This document shows positions 15,441 to 23,454 of a stretch of 52,453 bases of DNA, in pieces (within the stretch, counting starts at the first letter, position 1; each line of letters begins with the position of its first letter). The translations under genes and the position numbers were made by a program. The DNA comes from Nitrospirota bacterium (GTDB lineage Bacteria > Nitrospirota > JACRHJ01). The stretch lies in assembly GCA_016212105.1 (NCBI GenBank), contig JACRHJ010000059.1, positions 1-52,453 of the forward strand. The letters are read 5' to 3'. The notes below the pieces were generated by a model. That model had not been told where the DNA came from and searched no databases. It was given only the letters and a program-made list of their open reading frames with translations.

Positions 15441-15473
15441 AAAGGGCCGTCCGGAATGGGCGGCCCTTTTTTT
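15441..15473 (+). terminator. Rho-independent terminator of rplI
   Basis: GGGCCGTCC / GGGCGGCCC stem with loop GGAAT (one G-T pair) followed by seven T, 21 bases after the rplI stop. Confidence 0.9.
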
Positions 15474-15479
15474 GTCCGC

Positions 15480-15700
15480 GTTTCCGGGGATACTCTGATA
15501 CAATATTAATATAATGCGGCTTAGGCGTTTTGTAGGGGCCGTACCAAGCGAAGCGCGTGTCGGCCCTTCTTTTATCTTCGGCGCGCCGGGGGCGTCGCGC
15601 CCTACAAAATCGCCCGATAAATCGGGCAGCTACAACTTCCTTGATTCCCGCCGGAGTTTACCCCGGTATGCCTGAAGCCGGGGCGGGAATGACGGACGTT
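15480..15700. repeat. Dispersed repeats before the Na/Pi cotransporter gene
   Basis: 15533-15570 (GGGGCCGTACC...CGGCCC), 15580-15608 (GCGCGCCGGGGGCGTCGCGC), 15610-15630 (CCCGATAAATCGGG), and 15645-15696, a reverse-orientation ATTCCCGCC...GGCGGGAATGACG unit with a long inner arm. An AT-rich stretch at 15500-15520 may hold a promoter but I cannot assign one. Confidence 0.8.
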
Positions 15701-15722
15701 GACTTCGGGACAGGTGGGCATT

Positions 15723-17351
15723 TTGACGAACCTGATGTACATATCGCTCTTCGGCGGGGTGATGCTCCTGGTGTACGGCATACGCCAGGCGGGCGAGGGC
15801 CTGCGTAACGCGGCGGGCTCGCACCTGAAGGAGTTCCTTACGTCGCTCACGAGGAACCGGGTCTCGGCGCTGCTTCTTGGCACGGTGATAACCGTCCTGA
15901 CCCAGTCGTCCACCGCGACCACCGTGATGCTCGTCGGGTTCGTGAACTCAGGCCTGATGAGCTTCGCCCAGACGCTCGGGGTCATCCTCGGCGCGGACGT
16001 CGGCACGACAGTCACCGTCCAGATAATCGCGTTCGACATACTCGAATACTCTGTGCTGTTCGTGGGGGTCGGGCTCCTCGGCATGTATGCCGGAAAGACG
16101 CGGATCTGGAAGGACGCCGGGCAGGGCGTGCTCGGGTTCGGTTTCATATTCCTCGCCATGAAGATAATGGCGGACTCGATGGCGCCGCTAAAGGACAGCG
16201 AGGCGTTCGGCCTGATGATGCGGCTCCTCGCGGACAACCCGTTCATGGGGCTGCTGCTCGCGGCGGCCTTCACCGCGGTGGTGCATTCGAGCGCGGCGAC
16301 CATCGGGGTGGCGCTTTCTCTCGCCTCGCAGGGGCTTATAGACCTGCCTCAGGCGATACCGATAATCTTCGGCGCGAACATCGGCACCTGCGCGACCGCC
16401 GTGGTCGTGGGCGTTACCGGCAGCACCGACGCGAGGCGGGTGGCATATGCGCACACGCTCTTCAAGCTGCTCGGCGTGGCGCTTTTCTTCCCGTTCATGG
16501 GACACCTCGCGGACATAGTGAGCGCAACCACGTCCGACCCAATGCGCCAGATAGCCAACGCGCACACGTTCTTCAACGTCTCGCTCGCGCTCGTGTTCCT
16601 GCCGTTCACGGGCGTCGTGTCGAGGTTCCTCGCCACGGCCGTGAGCGACCGCTTCAAGGTGGAGCCGTTCGGGCCCAAGTACCTCGACGAGGGGGTGCTC
16701 TCGACGCCTTCGCTCGCACTGTCTCAGGCCGCGCGTGAGACTATCAGGATGGCCGACATCGTGCAGGACATGCTTGGACGTGTCATGGGCGCTCTCAAGA
16801 CGAGCGACGAGCGGGAGGTCGAGGAGGTCGAGGAGATGGACGACAAGGTGGACAGGCTGGACAGGGGGATCCGGTTCTACCTGGCCAAGCTGTCGCGTTC
16901 CGCGCTGACCGACGAGCAGTCGAGGCGCGAGATGGCGACCATCGCGGTGACGTCCGACCTGGAGAACATCGGGGACATAATCGACAAGCACGTGATGTAC
17001 CTCGCAAGGAAGAGGATAAAGAACAACGTGAGCTTCTCGAAGGTGGGTATTTCCGAGCTGACGGAGTTCCACAGGAAGGTGATGGACAACCTGGCGCTCG
17101 CGGTCGCGGCGTTCACGACGAACGACTACGAGCTTGCGCAGAGGGTCATGCACAACAGGGAGCGCATTAGCGAGATGGAAAAGGAGTTCAGAAACGCGCA
17201 CATCGAAAGGCTGAGGAAGGGTTTGCCGGAGTCTTTCGAGACGAGCGCGATACACCTCGACCTGCTGTCCAACCTCGAGCGCGTCAACTCCTACGTCACG
17301 CATATTGCGCTTTCCATCCTCGAGGTACGGGGCGAGGGCGGGGGCGACTGA
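15723..17351 (+). CDS. Na/Pi-cotransporter family protein with C-terminal PhoU-like domain
   Basis: About 542 residues. I prefer TTG 15723 because AGGTGGG lies 7 bases ahead of it; a TTG at 15699 or ATG at 15735 are alternatives. The N-terminal half is membrane-embedded with the two inverted QSS-type signatures of the NptA/YjbB (PNaS) family: TQSSTATTVMLVGF and VHSSAATIGVAL. After about residue 325 comes a helical PhoU-like cytosolic domain (two three-helix units, with EVEEMDDKVDRLDR and SDLENIGDIIDKH). It is predicted to move phosphate with sodium across the inner membrane; direction and regulation are not visible. It is flanked upstream by repeats and downstream by the RRM gene. Confidence 0.88.
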   Translation: MTNLMYISLFGGVMLLVYGIRQAGEGLRNAAGSHLKEFLTSLTRNRVSALLLGTVITVLTQSSTATTVMLVGFVNSGLMSFAQTLGVILGADVGTTVTVQIIAFDILEYSVLFVGVGLLGMYAGKTRIWKDAGQGVLGFGFIFLAMKIMADSMAPLKDSEAFGLMMRLLADNPFMGLLLAAAFTAVVHSSAATIGVALSLASQGLIDLPQAIPIIFGANIGTCATAVVVGVTGSTDARRVAYAHTLFKLLGVALFFPFMGHLADIVSATTSDPMRQIANAHTFFNVSLALVFLPFTGVVSRFLATAVSDRFKVEPFGPKYLDEGVLSTPSLALSQAARETIRMADIVQDMLGRVMGALKTSDEREVEEVEEMDDKVDRLDRGIRFYLAKLSRSALTDEQSRREMATIAVTSDLENIGDIIDKHVMYLARKRIKNNVSFSKVGISELTEFHRKVMDNLALAVAAFTTNDYELAQRVMHNRERISEMEKEFRNAHIERLRKGLPESFETSAIHLDLLSNLERVNSYVTHIALSILEVRGEGGGD

Positions 17352-17396
17352 CGCAAGGGCCGTATTATCGCATATTTAAGGCTTTCACGATTTAAT

Positions 17397-17425
17397 TTGC
17401 TTTTTTTCGATTCTTCTGTTAGATT
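17397..17425 (+). promoter_or_regulatory. Candidate promoter of the RRM gene
   Basis: -35 TTGCTT (17397-17402), a 17-base spacer, -10 TAGATT (17420-17425). It leaves a leader of nearly 100 bases before the GTG start, longer than elsewhere in the window. Confidence 0.5.
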
Positions 17426-17529
17426 TAAATCATGTTAACGACCTGTGGACTGTTAGTCTGTCAAGATTCGACATGTACCTGGGTCATTTTAATGGAGTCC
17501 CATCAGGGGACAAAGGACAAGGAGAAGAC

Positions 17530-17871
17530 GTGGGTACAAAATTGTATGTGGGCAACCTTTCTTTCAAGTGCGCGGACAGCGACCTTGAGGAGCTGTTTTC
17601 CCAGGCAGGCACGGTGACGTCGGTCAAGATCATAACCGACTCGTACTCGGGTCAGTCCAGAGGGTTCGGATTCGTCGAGATGGGCACTGACGAGGAGGCC
17701 CAGAAGGCTGTCGAGATGTTCAACGGCAAGCCCTTCATGCAGAGGGACCTTACCGTGAACGAGGCCAGGCCCCAGCAGAGGCGTGAGGGCGGCGGCGGTG
17801 GCGGCGGGCGTGGTCCCGGCGGCGGCGGCGGACGCGGCCCCGGCGGCGGTGGCGGCGGCAGCCGCTGGTAA
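17530..17871 (+). CDS. RRM-type RNA-binding protein with glycine-rich tail
   Basis: 113 residues from GTG 17530, five bases after AAGGAG; an in-frame ATG at 17473 would give a start unlike the family. It has a single RRM: RNP2 LYVGNL at 5-10 and RNP1 RGFGFVEM at 44-51, with the aromatic positions intact. The last ~30 residues are Gly/Arg/Pro (GGGRGPGGG repeats) ending SRW. Such proteins bind single-stranded RNA, and bacterial members are often cold-induced; the long leader is compatible with that but does not show it. It is monocistronic with a strong terminator. Confidence 0.93.
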   Translation: MGTKLYVGNLSFKCADSDLEELFSQAGTVTSVKIITDSYSGQSRGFGFVEMGTDEEAQKAVEMFNGKPFMQRDLTVNEARPQQRREGGGGGGGRGPGGGGGRGPGGGGGGSRW

Positions 17872-17924
17872 TCGTCCGACCTGCGCCGGACAACGGCGAC
17901 TGTTTGAAGAAATTTCATCCGATA

Positions 17925-17955
17925 GGGGGCTGGTTTTCCAGCCCCTTTTGTTTTG
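17925..17955 (+). terminator. Rho-independent terminator of the RRM gene
   Basis: Eight-base stem GGGGCTGG / CCAGCCCC (17926-17945) with loop TTTT, followed by TTTTGTTTTG. Confidence 0.9.
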
Positions 17956-18027
17956 TCGAAACACCTCAAGAATACTTGACTTTATAGCCATGTAATGTAG
18001 AATTGTCGGGATAACCAATCCGCTTAC

Positions 18028-18185
18028 GTCCGTCATTCCCGCTGGTGCGGGAATCCAGCGACTTTGTTTGTCATTCCGAGCCCCGGCTTCAGGCATACCG
18101 GGGCAGGCTCCGCGAGGAATCTGCTGTCGGACCTTGTAAAGGCACAAGCAGGTCCCTCCACTTCGGTCGGGACGACAATCCTGAA
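18028..18185. repeat. Dispersed repeats upstream of alr
   Basis: 18029-18064 (GTCATTCCCGC...GCGGGAATCCAG), 18070-18123 (a TCATTCCGAG...GAGGAATCTGC form with the CCCCGG...CCGGGG inner arm) and 18142-18180 (GGTCCCTCCACTTCGGTCGG unit). Together with the RRM terminator they make up the gene-free stretch 17872-18229. Confidence 0.8.
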
Positions 18186-18229
18186 GGTGGTATGACTGAT
18201 TATTGAAGTTTCTTGATCCCGGTGCAAAC

Positions 18230-19348
18230 ATGACAGAGGGGCGTCCGACGCTCGCATATATTGACCTACAGGCGCTCGACCACAACCTCGCCCAGGTGCG
18301 GGCAAGGGCCGGAGGCCGCAAGGTGCTGGGCGTCGTGAAGGCCGACGCCTATGGGCACGGCGCGGCCGAGGTCGCGCGCAGGCTCGAGTCGCGCGGGGTC
18401 GAGATGCTCGGCGTCGCGCTCGTCGAGGAGGGCGCGCGGCTCCGCCAGGCGGGCGTCATGCTCCCGATACTGGTGCTGGGCGGTGTGTTCGGCTGGCAGG
18501 CGGAGGGCCTGCTGGACTTCGACCTGACGCCGGTGGTCTCGACCATGGAGCAGGCGGCCCTGTTCTCCGAGGCGGCGCTGCGGCGCGGCCGGACGATGTC
18601 CGTCCATTTCAAGGTGGACACCGGCATGGGCAGGGTCGGGATGCTGCCGGACGAGGCGGTCGGCCTGATAGCCGATATATGCAGGTTGCCGGGCATCGTC
18701 CCGGAAGGCATAATGACGCACCTCGCGGACGTCGGCGGGGCAGACAAGTCCTTCGCCGGCCTCCAGATAGGACTCTTCAAGACGGTGATAGACCAGTTGG
18801 AGTTCGCCGGCATAAAGTTCCAGTTCGTCCATGCCGCGGGCAGCGCGGCGATAGTCGAGTTCGACCCCGCGCTCTTCAACATGGTCAGGCCGGGCATCAT
18901 GCTCTACGGCTGCTACCCGGAGCCGCACATGCGCGATTACCTCGACCTCCGGCCGGTGATGTCCGTCAGGACGCGGGTGATGCACGTCAAGACTCTGGAG
19001 GCCGGAAAGCCGGTAAGCTATGGCAGGACGTACGTCACGCCGAGCCCGACCGTCGTAGCGACGCTGCCCATAGGGTACGCGGATGGGTTCAACCGGCGGC
19101 TTTCCAACCGTGGTGAGGTGCTTGTCGGCGGCGTGAAATGCCCGGTTCTCGGACGGGTCTGCATGGACCTCATAATGGTGGACGCGACCGCCGTACCCGG
19201 CGTCAAGTCCGGAGACGAGGCCGTCGTGCTGGGCCGCCAGGGCGATGCCGTCATATCCGCCGAGGATGTGGCAGAGTTGCTCGGGACCATATCCTACGAG
19301 GTGCTCTGCAACGTGAGCGCGCGTGTGCCGAGGGTGTATATATATTAG
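18230..19348 (+). CDS. alr: Alanine racemase
   Basis: 372 residues from ATG 18230 (an upstream TTG at 18203 is possible; neither has a strong Shine-Dalgarno). The PLP lysine is Lys37 in VVKADAYGHG. The second catalytic tyrosine is in the C-terminal beta domain (SYGRTYVTP region), and the GRVCMDLIMVD motif is present. It interconverts L- and D-alanine for peptidoglycan. Also visible are HFKVDTGMGRVG and HAAGSAAI. Length is typical. It has its own upstream repeat-filled spacer and no obvious operon partner. Confidence 0.95.
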   Translation: MTEGRPTLAYIDLQALDHNLAQVRARAGGRKVLGVVKADAYGHGAAEVARRLESRGVEMLGVALVEEGARLRQAGVMLPILVLGGVFGWQAEGLLDFDLTPVVSTMEQAALFSEAALRRGRTMSVHFKVDTGMGRVGMLPDEAVGLIADICRLPGIVPEGIMTHLADVGGADKSFAGLQIGLFKTVIDQLEFAGIKFQFVHAAGSAAIVEFDPALFNMVRPGIMLYGCYPEPHMRDYLDLRPVMSVRTRVMHVKTLEAGKPVSYGRTYVTPSPTVVATLPIGYADGFNRRLSNRGEVLVGGVKCPVLGRVCMDLIMVDATAVPGVKSGDEAVVLGRQGDAVISAEDVAELLGTISYEVLCNVSARVPRVYIY

Positions 19349-19364
19349 GCGGCCTCGCCACCGG

Positions 19365-19632
19365 ACGGACCGGGGCAGCCCTCACCCCCAGCCCCTCTCC
19401 CGGGAGGAGAGGGGAGTAGTAGGGTATTCCCGCATCGCGGGAATGGATTAATTGTAGGGTGGGCTGCGCCCACCGATGATTTTATGTAGGGGCGGGTCCC
19501 CGTGCCCGCCCTGCCTTAGTTCTTTGGTATCATTCTGAGCGAAGCGAAGAATCAGCCTGTTAAGTTGTAGTTGCCCGATTCATCGGGCGCTTTTTTAAGA
19601 AGGGCCGACCCGCGTGTCGGCCCCTACATGAA
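19365..19632. repeat. Dispersed repeats between alr and the cNMP gene
   Basis: 19379-19416 (CCCTCACCCCCAGCCCCTCT and complement arms), 19427-19445 (ATTCCCGC...GCGGGAAT), 19453-19473 and 19484-19514 (GGGGCGGGTCCCCGTGCCCG), 19527-19558 (TCATTCTGAGCGAAGCGAAG), 19563-19592 (TTGCCCGATTCATCGGGC) and 19601-19627 (GGGCCGACCCGCGTGTCGGC). No coding sequence is seen. Confidence 0.8.
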
Positions 19633-19658
19633 ACCCAAAATTGCAGACGAGGTGTCGG

Positions 19659-20180
19659 ATGTCGGGCCTGTTGAAAAACCTGTTCGGCAAGGGTCAGCCG
19701 AGCGACGAAAAAGAACTCAGCCTCCTTGAGCATGTCCCGGTATTCGAGGGCTTCAGCCGGGGCGAGATAGTCGAGCTTGAGAAGGTCATGCACCGCCGCG
19801 AGCACAAGGCGGGCGACGTGCTGGCATACAAGGGCTCGGCGGGCCACGGCATGTACGTCATACTATCCGGCTCCGTAGCCGTGATGGGAGAGGAGGGGCG
19901 TCAGTTGGCCGAACTCGGACCCGGCGAGATATTCGGCGAGCTTTCGCTTCTGGACGACTCGCCGCGCTCGGCCACGGTCGTCGCCAAGGCCGACTGCGTG
20001 ACGCTCGGCCTGTTCCGGCACGACATGCAGAAGCTGATACAGGCCGCCCCGAGGCTCGGGGCCGCGCTCGCAATGAAACTCGCGGCTATCGTCGCGGTGA
20101 GGCTCCGTAAGGCCAATGACCGGATTGAGGAACTGGAGAAGGAACTGATGGTGGTCGACAAGAGGTGCGGGGAGGCGTGA
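19659..20180 (+). CDS. Cyclic-nucleotide-binding domain protein
   Basis: 173 residues from ATG 19659 (GAGGTG upstream). A single cNMP-binding domain covers ~residues 22-140: LEHVPVFEGFSRGEIVELE, DVLAYKGSAGHGMYVILSG, then GEIFGELSLLDDSPRSATVV, the phosphate-binding cassette with Glu and Arg in place. A short coiled coil (RKANDRIEELEKEL) ends the protein. There is no HTH, so it is not a CRP-type regulator; it is a small sensor or scaffold related to the C-terminal domain of the protein at 7162-8718. Downstream, accessory genes begin 15 bases after the stop. Confidence 0.85.
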   Translation: MSGLLKNLFGKGQPSDEKELSLLEHVPVFEGFSRGEIVELEKVMHRREHKAGDVLAYKGSAGHGMYVILSGSVAVMGEEGRQLAELGPGEIFGELSLLDDSPRSATVVAKADCVTLGLFRHDMQKLIQAAPRLGAALAMKLAAIVAVRLRKANDRIEELEKELMVVDKRCGEA

Positions 20181-20195
20181 AGGGGAGGGGCTTGA

Positions 20196-20579
20196 ATGGA
20201 ACCTGACGTCAAGAACTGGCTGGACATCGCCGAATATGATATAACGACCGCCGATGCGATGTACAAGAGCGGGCGTTACCTGTACGTCCTGTTCATGTGC
20301 CAGCAGGCGGTCGAGAAGACGCTGAAAGGGCTGGTGGTGCAGGAGACGGGTACTCTGCCGCCTAAGACGCATGACCTGGAGCGGCTGGTATTATTATCCG
20401 GTATTGTGCTTGACGACAAACAGATAGAGTTTTTGAATGTGTTGACTGATTATTATATAGCGACAAGATATCCAGAAGACATAGCGGAATTGAGCAAAGA
20501 TGTCGACAAGAATAAAGCTCACACGTATCTGAAGGAGACGGAGGGTTTTCTTGCATGGTTAAGACAAAAGTTGAAATAG
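20196..20579 (+). CDS. HEPN-domain protein (toxin-type partner of the following MNT gene)
   Basis: 127 residues. Canonical HEPN features: NWLDIAEYDITTADAMYKSGRY, FMCQQAVEKTLKGLVV, the KTHDLERL segment and YYIATRYPED. HEPN proteins paired with minimal nucleotidyltransferases act as RNase toxins or related modules. It overlaps the downstream MNT gene by 25 bases, with HEPN first and MNT second, the reverse of the two other pairs here. Third codon positions become more AT-rich toward the end. RNase function is inferred from the family. Confidence 0.85.
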   Translation: MEPDVKNWLDIAEYDITTADAMYKSGRYLYVLFMCQQAVEKTLKGLVVQETGTLPPKTHDLERLVLLSGIVLDDKQIEFLNVLTDYYIATRYPEDIAELSKDVDKNKAHTYLKETEGFLAWLRQKLK

Positions 20580-20875
20580 AGAAGACCGTAAAGGCCGCAG
20601 TTGAAGCGCTCGCAAAAGAGATAGCCGTTGACGGGGCGTTCCTGTTCGGCTCATACGCCACAGGTACGGCCAACGAGGACAGCGACATAGACATTGCGGT
20701 ATTTTCAAGCAGCGTGGAGGGTTGGCCTCTGGAAAAGAAGTTCCGGCTGGCTTCGAGGATCAAGCGCATTGACCCCTACATTGAACTGCATATTTATTCC
20801 GGCAGTTCGTTGAAGGAAGCGCGTCCGTCTAACTTCTACGGGCATATACTGGAGACTGGGAAGAAGGTGGCGTAA
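20555..20875 (+). CDS. Minimal nucleotidyltransferase (MNT), HEPN partner
   Basis: 106 residues. The nucleotidyltransferase signature is GSYATGTANEDSDIDIAV at ~29-46 with two catalytic Asp (SDID); a third acidic residue is likely in YIELHIYSG. It is probably the antitoxin that modifies or neutralises HEPN. The 3' end is special: its last 17 codons (RPSNFYGHILETGKKVA) recur at 21425-21478 after the hicBA genes, with the differences only at third codon positions and in the stop codon. Confidence 0.85.
   Translation: MVKTKVEIEKTVKAAVEALAKEIAVDGAFLFGSYATGTANEDSDIDIAVFSSSVEGWPLEKKFRLASRIKRIDPYIELHIYSGSSLKEARPSNFYGHILETGKKVA
20822..20873 (+). repeat. 3' end of the MNT gene, copy 1 of a direct repeat
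   Basis: 52 bases matching 21425-21476 with two mismatches (Ser TCT/TCG and Thr ACT/ACG, both silent). This copy is the natural end of the MNT gene. Confidence 0.95.
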
Positions 20876-20911
20876 AGCCAGCGAGTTAATAGAGTCGCGT
20901 TGGAGGTTGCC

Positions 20912-21178
20912 ATGATTAAACTGGGCGTGCATTTGGACATATTCGAAGAAGACGGCCAATACGTTGGGCTCTGCCAGGAGCTCGGTGTATCGAGCTTCGG
21001 AGATACGCCGGACGAGGCGGAGGCGGCGACACGAGAGGCCGTCACTTTGTTCATCGAAGAGTGCCAGAACATGGGGACGTTGGAGCAGGTGCTGGCGGAG
21101 TCTGGCTTCTATCAGGACGGCGACACATGGATTGCGCGGAAGCCTGTGGCCGAAAAAGAGTTGGAACTCGCGGTATAG
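20912..21178 (+). CDS. hicB: HicB-family antitoxin
   Basis: 88 residues from ATG 20912 behind GGAGGT. The partial RNase-H-like HicB fold is evident: LGVHLDIFEEDGQYVGLCQELGVSSFGDTPDEAEAATREAVTLFIEE-type layout (a strand, Y-V-G-L-C-Q-E-L, D-T-P-D-E-A, then a helix). There is no added DNA-binding domain beyond a short tail. It precedes the toxin (antitoxin-first order) by four bases. It belongs to a module bounded by the duplicated MNT gene end. Confidence 0.88.
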   Translation: MIKLGVHLDIFEEDGQYVGLCQELGVSSFGDTPDEAEAATREAVTLFIEECQNMGTLEQVLAESGFYQDGDTWIARKPVAEKELELAV

Positions 21179-21182
21179 GGCC

Positions 21183-21419
21183 ATGCCGAAAATCGTACCC
21201 GTCCATTACGAGTTTCTTATCCGAGTCTTTGAGGCCGAAGGCTTTGTCGTCATGCGCAAGAAGGGCGACCATATAATCATGACGAAGCCGGGCGTGTCTC
21301 GTCCGGTCGTTATAAAGTCGAGTCCGCGCGAGGTTCCCGTTACGCATATCAAGACGAACCTGACGACTGCGGGGATTTCGAGGGAGAGGTTTTTTGAACT
21401 GTTGGAGAGATTAGGATAA
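21183..21419 (+). CDS. hicA: HicA-family mRNA interferase toxin
   Basis: 78 residues, ATG 21183. A dsRBD-like HicA/YcfA protein: FLIRVFEAEGFVVMRKKGDHIIMTK with the catalytic-type His in KKGDHI, then VVIKSSPREVPVTHIKTNL and LTTAGISRERFFELL. It is expected to cleave mRNA when free of HicB. The start lies four bases after the hicB stop. The copied MNT 3' end begins six bases after its stop codon. Confidence 0.9.
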   Translation: MPKIVPVHYEFLIRVFEAEGFVVMRKKGDHIIMTKPGVSRPVVIKSSPREVPVTHIKTNLTTAGISRERFFELLERLG

Positions 21420-21424
21420 CTGTT

Positions 21425-21476
21425 CGTCCGTCGAACTTCTACGGGCATATACTGGAGACGGGGAAGAAGGTGGCGT
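21425..21476 (+). repeat. Extra copy of the MNT gene 3' end behind hicBA
   Basis: Reads RPSNFYGHILETGKKVA and a TGA stop in frame, but has no gene body in front of it. It matches 20822-20873 with two silent changes. It marks the far edge of the hicBA module. Confidence 0.95.
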
Positions 21477-21491
21477 GAGTGCGGAGGTAAT

Positions 21492-22181
21492 ATGAAGAAG
21501 AATTTCACAGTTAATAATGTCGGCAAATTCTATCGGGAAGATACTCTTATAGATTCTGAATGTTCTCGGAAAACCAGGGCCTTTTTTGACAGGCTCGGAG
21601 TTGAATTGGGTAAGTTGGCTTTAAGACAATACGATTATATAGGTTTACCATTCGTTGACCGCGAAAAACAAATTCATTCTCTTATTGCTGCGTCGTTTGA
21701 CAAATATTGCGACTTCTTTATGTGTGAAGTTCCGGTAGAAAGAAAGAATGGACATGGATGGGCGGATTTGTGTGTGGGTTATAAAAGCTGCGCATATTTG
21801 ATTGAAGTCAAACACGAGTTTATGTCGCTTCGAAGCGGGGAAGTGACAGAGAGTTTAACCAAACAATGGAGTGAAGCAGATAAGCAAATTAATGACATAT
21901 CAAAAGCAGACGAAGATTACTATAAAGAGAATGGCCAGGGCATGGTAAAGTGTACCCTCATGTTTGTGCCGCATTACGTTACTGTCAATAAGAATAATCC
22001 GGATGAAATTCTATTAGATTCAAACCATACTTATCTAATGTCTCAGCTAAAGCCAAAGCCGAACTATTCTCTATTGTGGAAACTGCATAAAGACATGACA
22101 GAAGAACACGAATTTGACGAAGGTATACTGCAAAGATTTTATGGGGTTTCTTTTGCCGCGAAAATCTATCCAATGATATAA
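21492..22181 (+). CDS. AT-rich unknown protein with PD-(D/E)XK-like nuclease signature
   Basis: 229 residues, ATG 21492 behind GGAGG. Far more AT-rich than its neighbours, which suggests recent acquisition. I do not recognise the family. The central segment GWADLCVGYKSCAYLIEVKH has Asp92 and Glu105-x-Lys107 spaced as in PD-(D/E)XK endonuclease folds, next to predicted strands. The N-terminal part is helical and mixed. No methylase or specificity gene is next to it, so it may be an orphan defence nuclease, but this is inference from one motif. It ends 12 bases before proA. Confidence 0.5.
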   Translation: MKKNFTVNNVGKFYREDTLIDSECSRKTRAFFDRLGVELGKLALRQYDYIGLPFVDREKQIHSLIAASFDKYCDFFMCEVPVERKNGHGWADLCVGYKSCAYLIEVKHEFMSLRSGEVTESLTKQWSEADKQINDISKADEDYYKENGQGMVKCTLMFVPHYVTVNKNNPDEILLDSNHTYLMSQLKPKPNYSLLWKLHKDMTEEHEFDEGILQRFYGVSFAAKIYPMI

Positions 22182-22193
22182 GGAGTAAGCCAC

Positions 22194-23450
22194 ATGGACA
22201 TCAAAACCTACGTAACCAAAACCGCCGCGAAGGCAAAAGAAGCCTCGAAGAAGCTCGCCACCACACCGACAAAGGTGAAAAACGCCGCGCTCATGGAGAT
22301 GGCGGACAGGATAATGGACAACGAGGAGAACCTCGTCCGCGAGAACTACAAGGACCTTACCGCGGGCCAGAAGAAGGGCCTGAGCAAGGCGATGCTCGAC
22401 CGGCTGACGCTCAACCCGTCCCGCATAAAGGCGATGGCCGACGGCCTCCTCGAGATAGTCGCGCTGCCGGACCCGGTCGGCGAGGTGACGAAGATATGGA
22501 AGCGGCCGAACGGCATGCAGGTCGGCCGCGTACGCGTACCCATCGGGCTTATCGGCATAGTATACGAGTCCCGCCCGAACGTCACGGCGGACGCCGCGTC
22601 GCTTTGCCTCAAGACCGGCAACGGCGTGATACTACGGGGCGGCTCGGAGGCGATACACTCGAATACGGCCATCGTGAAGATACTCCAGGACTCCTGCGAG
22701 GCGGCCGGCATACCGAGGGAGGCGGTAAGCTTCATCGAGACGACCGAGCGTAACGCGGTAATGGAGATGCTGAAGCAGGACGCCTACATCGACCTTATAA
22801 TCCCGAGGGGCGGCGAGGAACTGATAAAGCGTGTGACCGAGAACTCGCGCATCCCGGTCATCAAGCACGACAAGGGCGTCTGCCACACCTACGTGGACGA
22901 GTACGCCGACCTCGACATGGCGAGGGACGTCTGCATGAACGCCAAGGTGCAGAGGCCCGGCACCTGCAACGCGATGGAGTGCATGCTGGTGCACGCGGCG
23001 GTCGCGGGCGAGTTCCTGCCGTGGATTGTGCAGGACATGAAGGCGGCCAAGGTGACGCTTGTCGCGGACACAAAGGCCCGGAAGCTGGTCAAGGGCATGA
23101 AGGTGGCGAAGGACGATGACTGGTACAAGGAGTACAACGACCTCGTCCTGAACGTCAAGGTCGTCGAGAGCATGGAAGAGGCGATGGAGCACATAGCGAA
23201 GTACGGCTCCCAGCATTCCGAGGCGATAGTCACGCGCGACCACGGAAACGCGATGCGTTTCGTCGCCGAGGTGGACGCCTCAGGCGTGTTCGTCAACGCG
23301 TCCACGCGCCTCAACGACGGCGGCCAGTTCGGCCTCGGCGCGGAGATAGGCATATCCACGACCCGCATACACGCGCGCGGCCCGATGGGGCTTGAGGAGC
23401 TGACCTCGCAGAAGTTCATCGTGCTGGGGACGGGGCAGGTACGGGAATAG
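22194..23450 (+). CDS. proA: Gamma-glutamyl phosphate reductase
   Basis: 418 residues, ATG 22194 behind AAGGAG. Aldehyde-dehydrogenase fold: catalytic Cys258 in QRPGTCNAMECMLVH, VYESRPNV (NADPH site region), LRGGSEA and FGLGAEIGISTTRIHARGPMGLEEL near the end. It reduces glutamyl-5-phosphate in proline synthesis. proB is not in the window although obg-proB-proA-nadD is a common order; obgE is 27 kb away. The gene may have been separated from its upstream partner by the accessory block at 20196-22181. Confidence 0.97.
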   Translation: MDIKTYVTKTAAKAKEASKKLATTPTKVKNAALMEMADRIMDNEENLVRENYKDLTAGQKKGLSKAMLDRLTLNPSRIKAMADGLLEIVALPDPVGEVTKIWKRPNGMQVGRVRVPIGLIGIVYESRPNVTADAASLCLKTGNGVILRGGSEAIHSNTAIVKILQDSCEAAGIPREAVSFIETTERNAVMEMLKQDAYIDLIIPRGGEELIKRVTENSRIPVIKHDKGVCHTYVDEYADLDMARDVCMNAKVQRPGTCNAMECMLVHAAVAGEFLPWIVQDMKAAKVTLVADTKARKLVKGMKVAKDDDWYKEYNDLVLNVKVVESMEEAMEHIAKYGSQHSEAIVTRDHGNAMRFVAEVDASGVFVNASTRLNDGGQFGLGAEIGISTTRIHARGPMGLEELTSQKFIVLGTGQVRE

Positions 23451-23454
23451 GATT

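Noticed and set aside
17473..17530. ATG at 17473 as start of the RRM protein
   Set aside because: GTG 17530 has AAGGAG at ideal spacing and gives the normal RRM N-terminus; the extra 19 residues do not look conserved.
20824..21480. Composite transposon carrying hicBA
   Set aside because: The flanking 52-base repeats are coding gene ends, with no inverted repeats or transposase.
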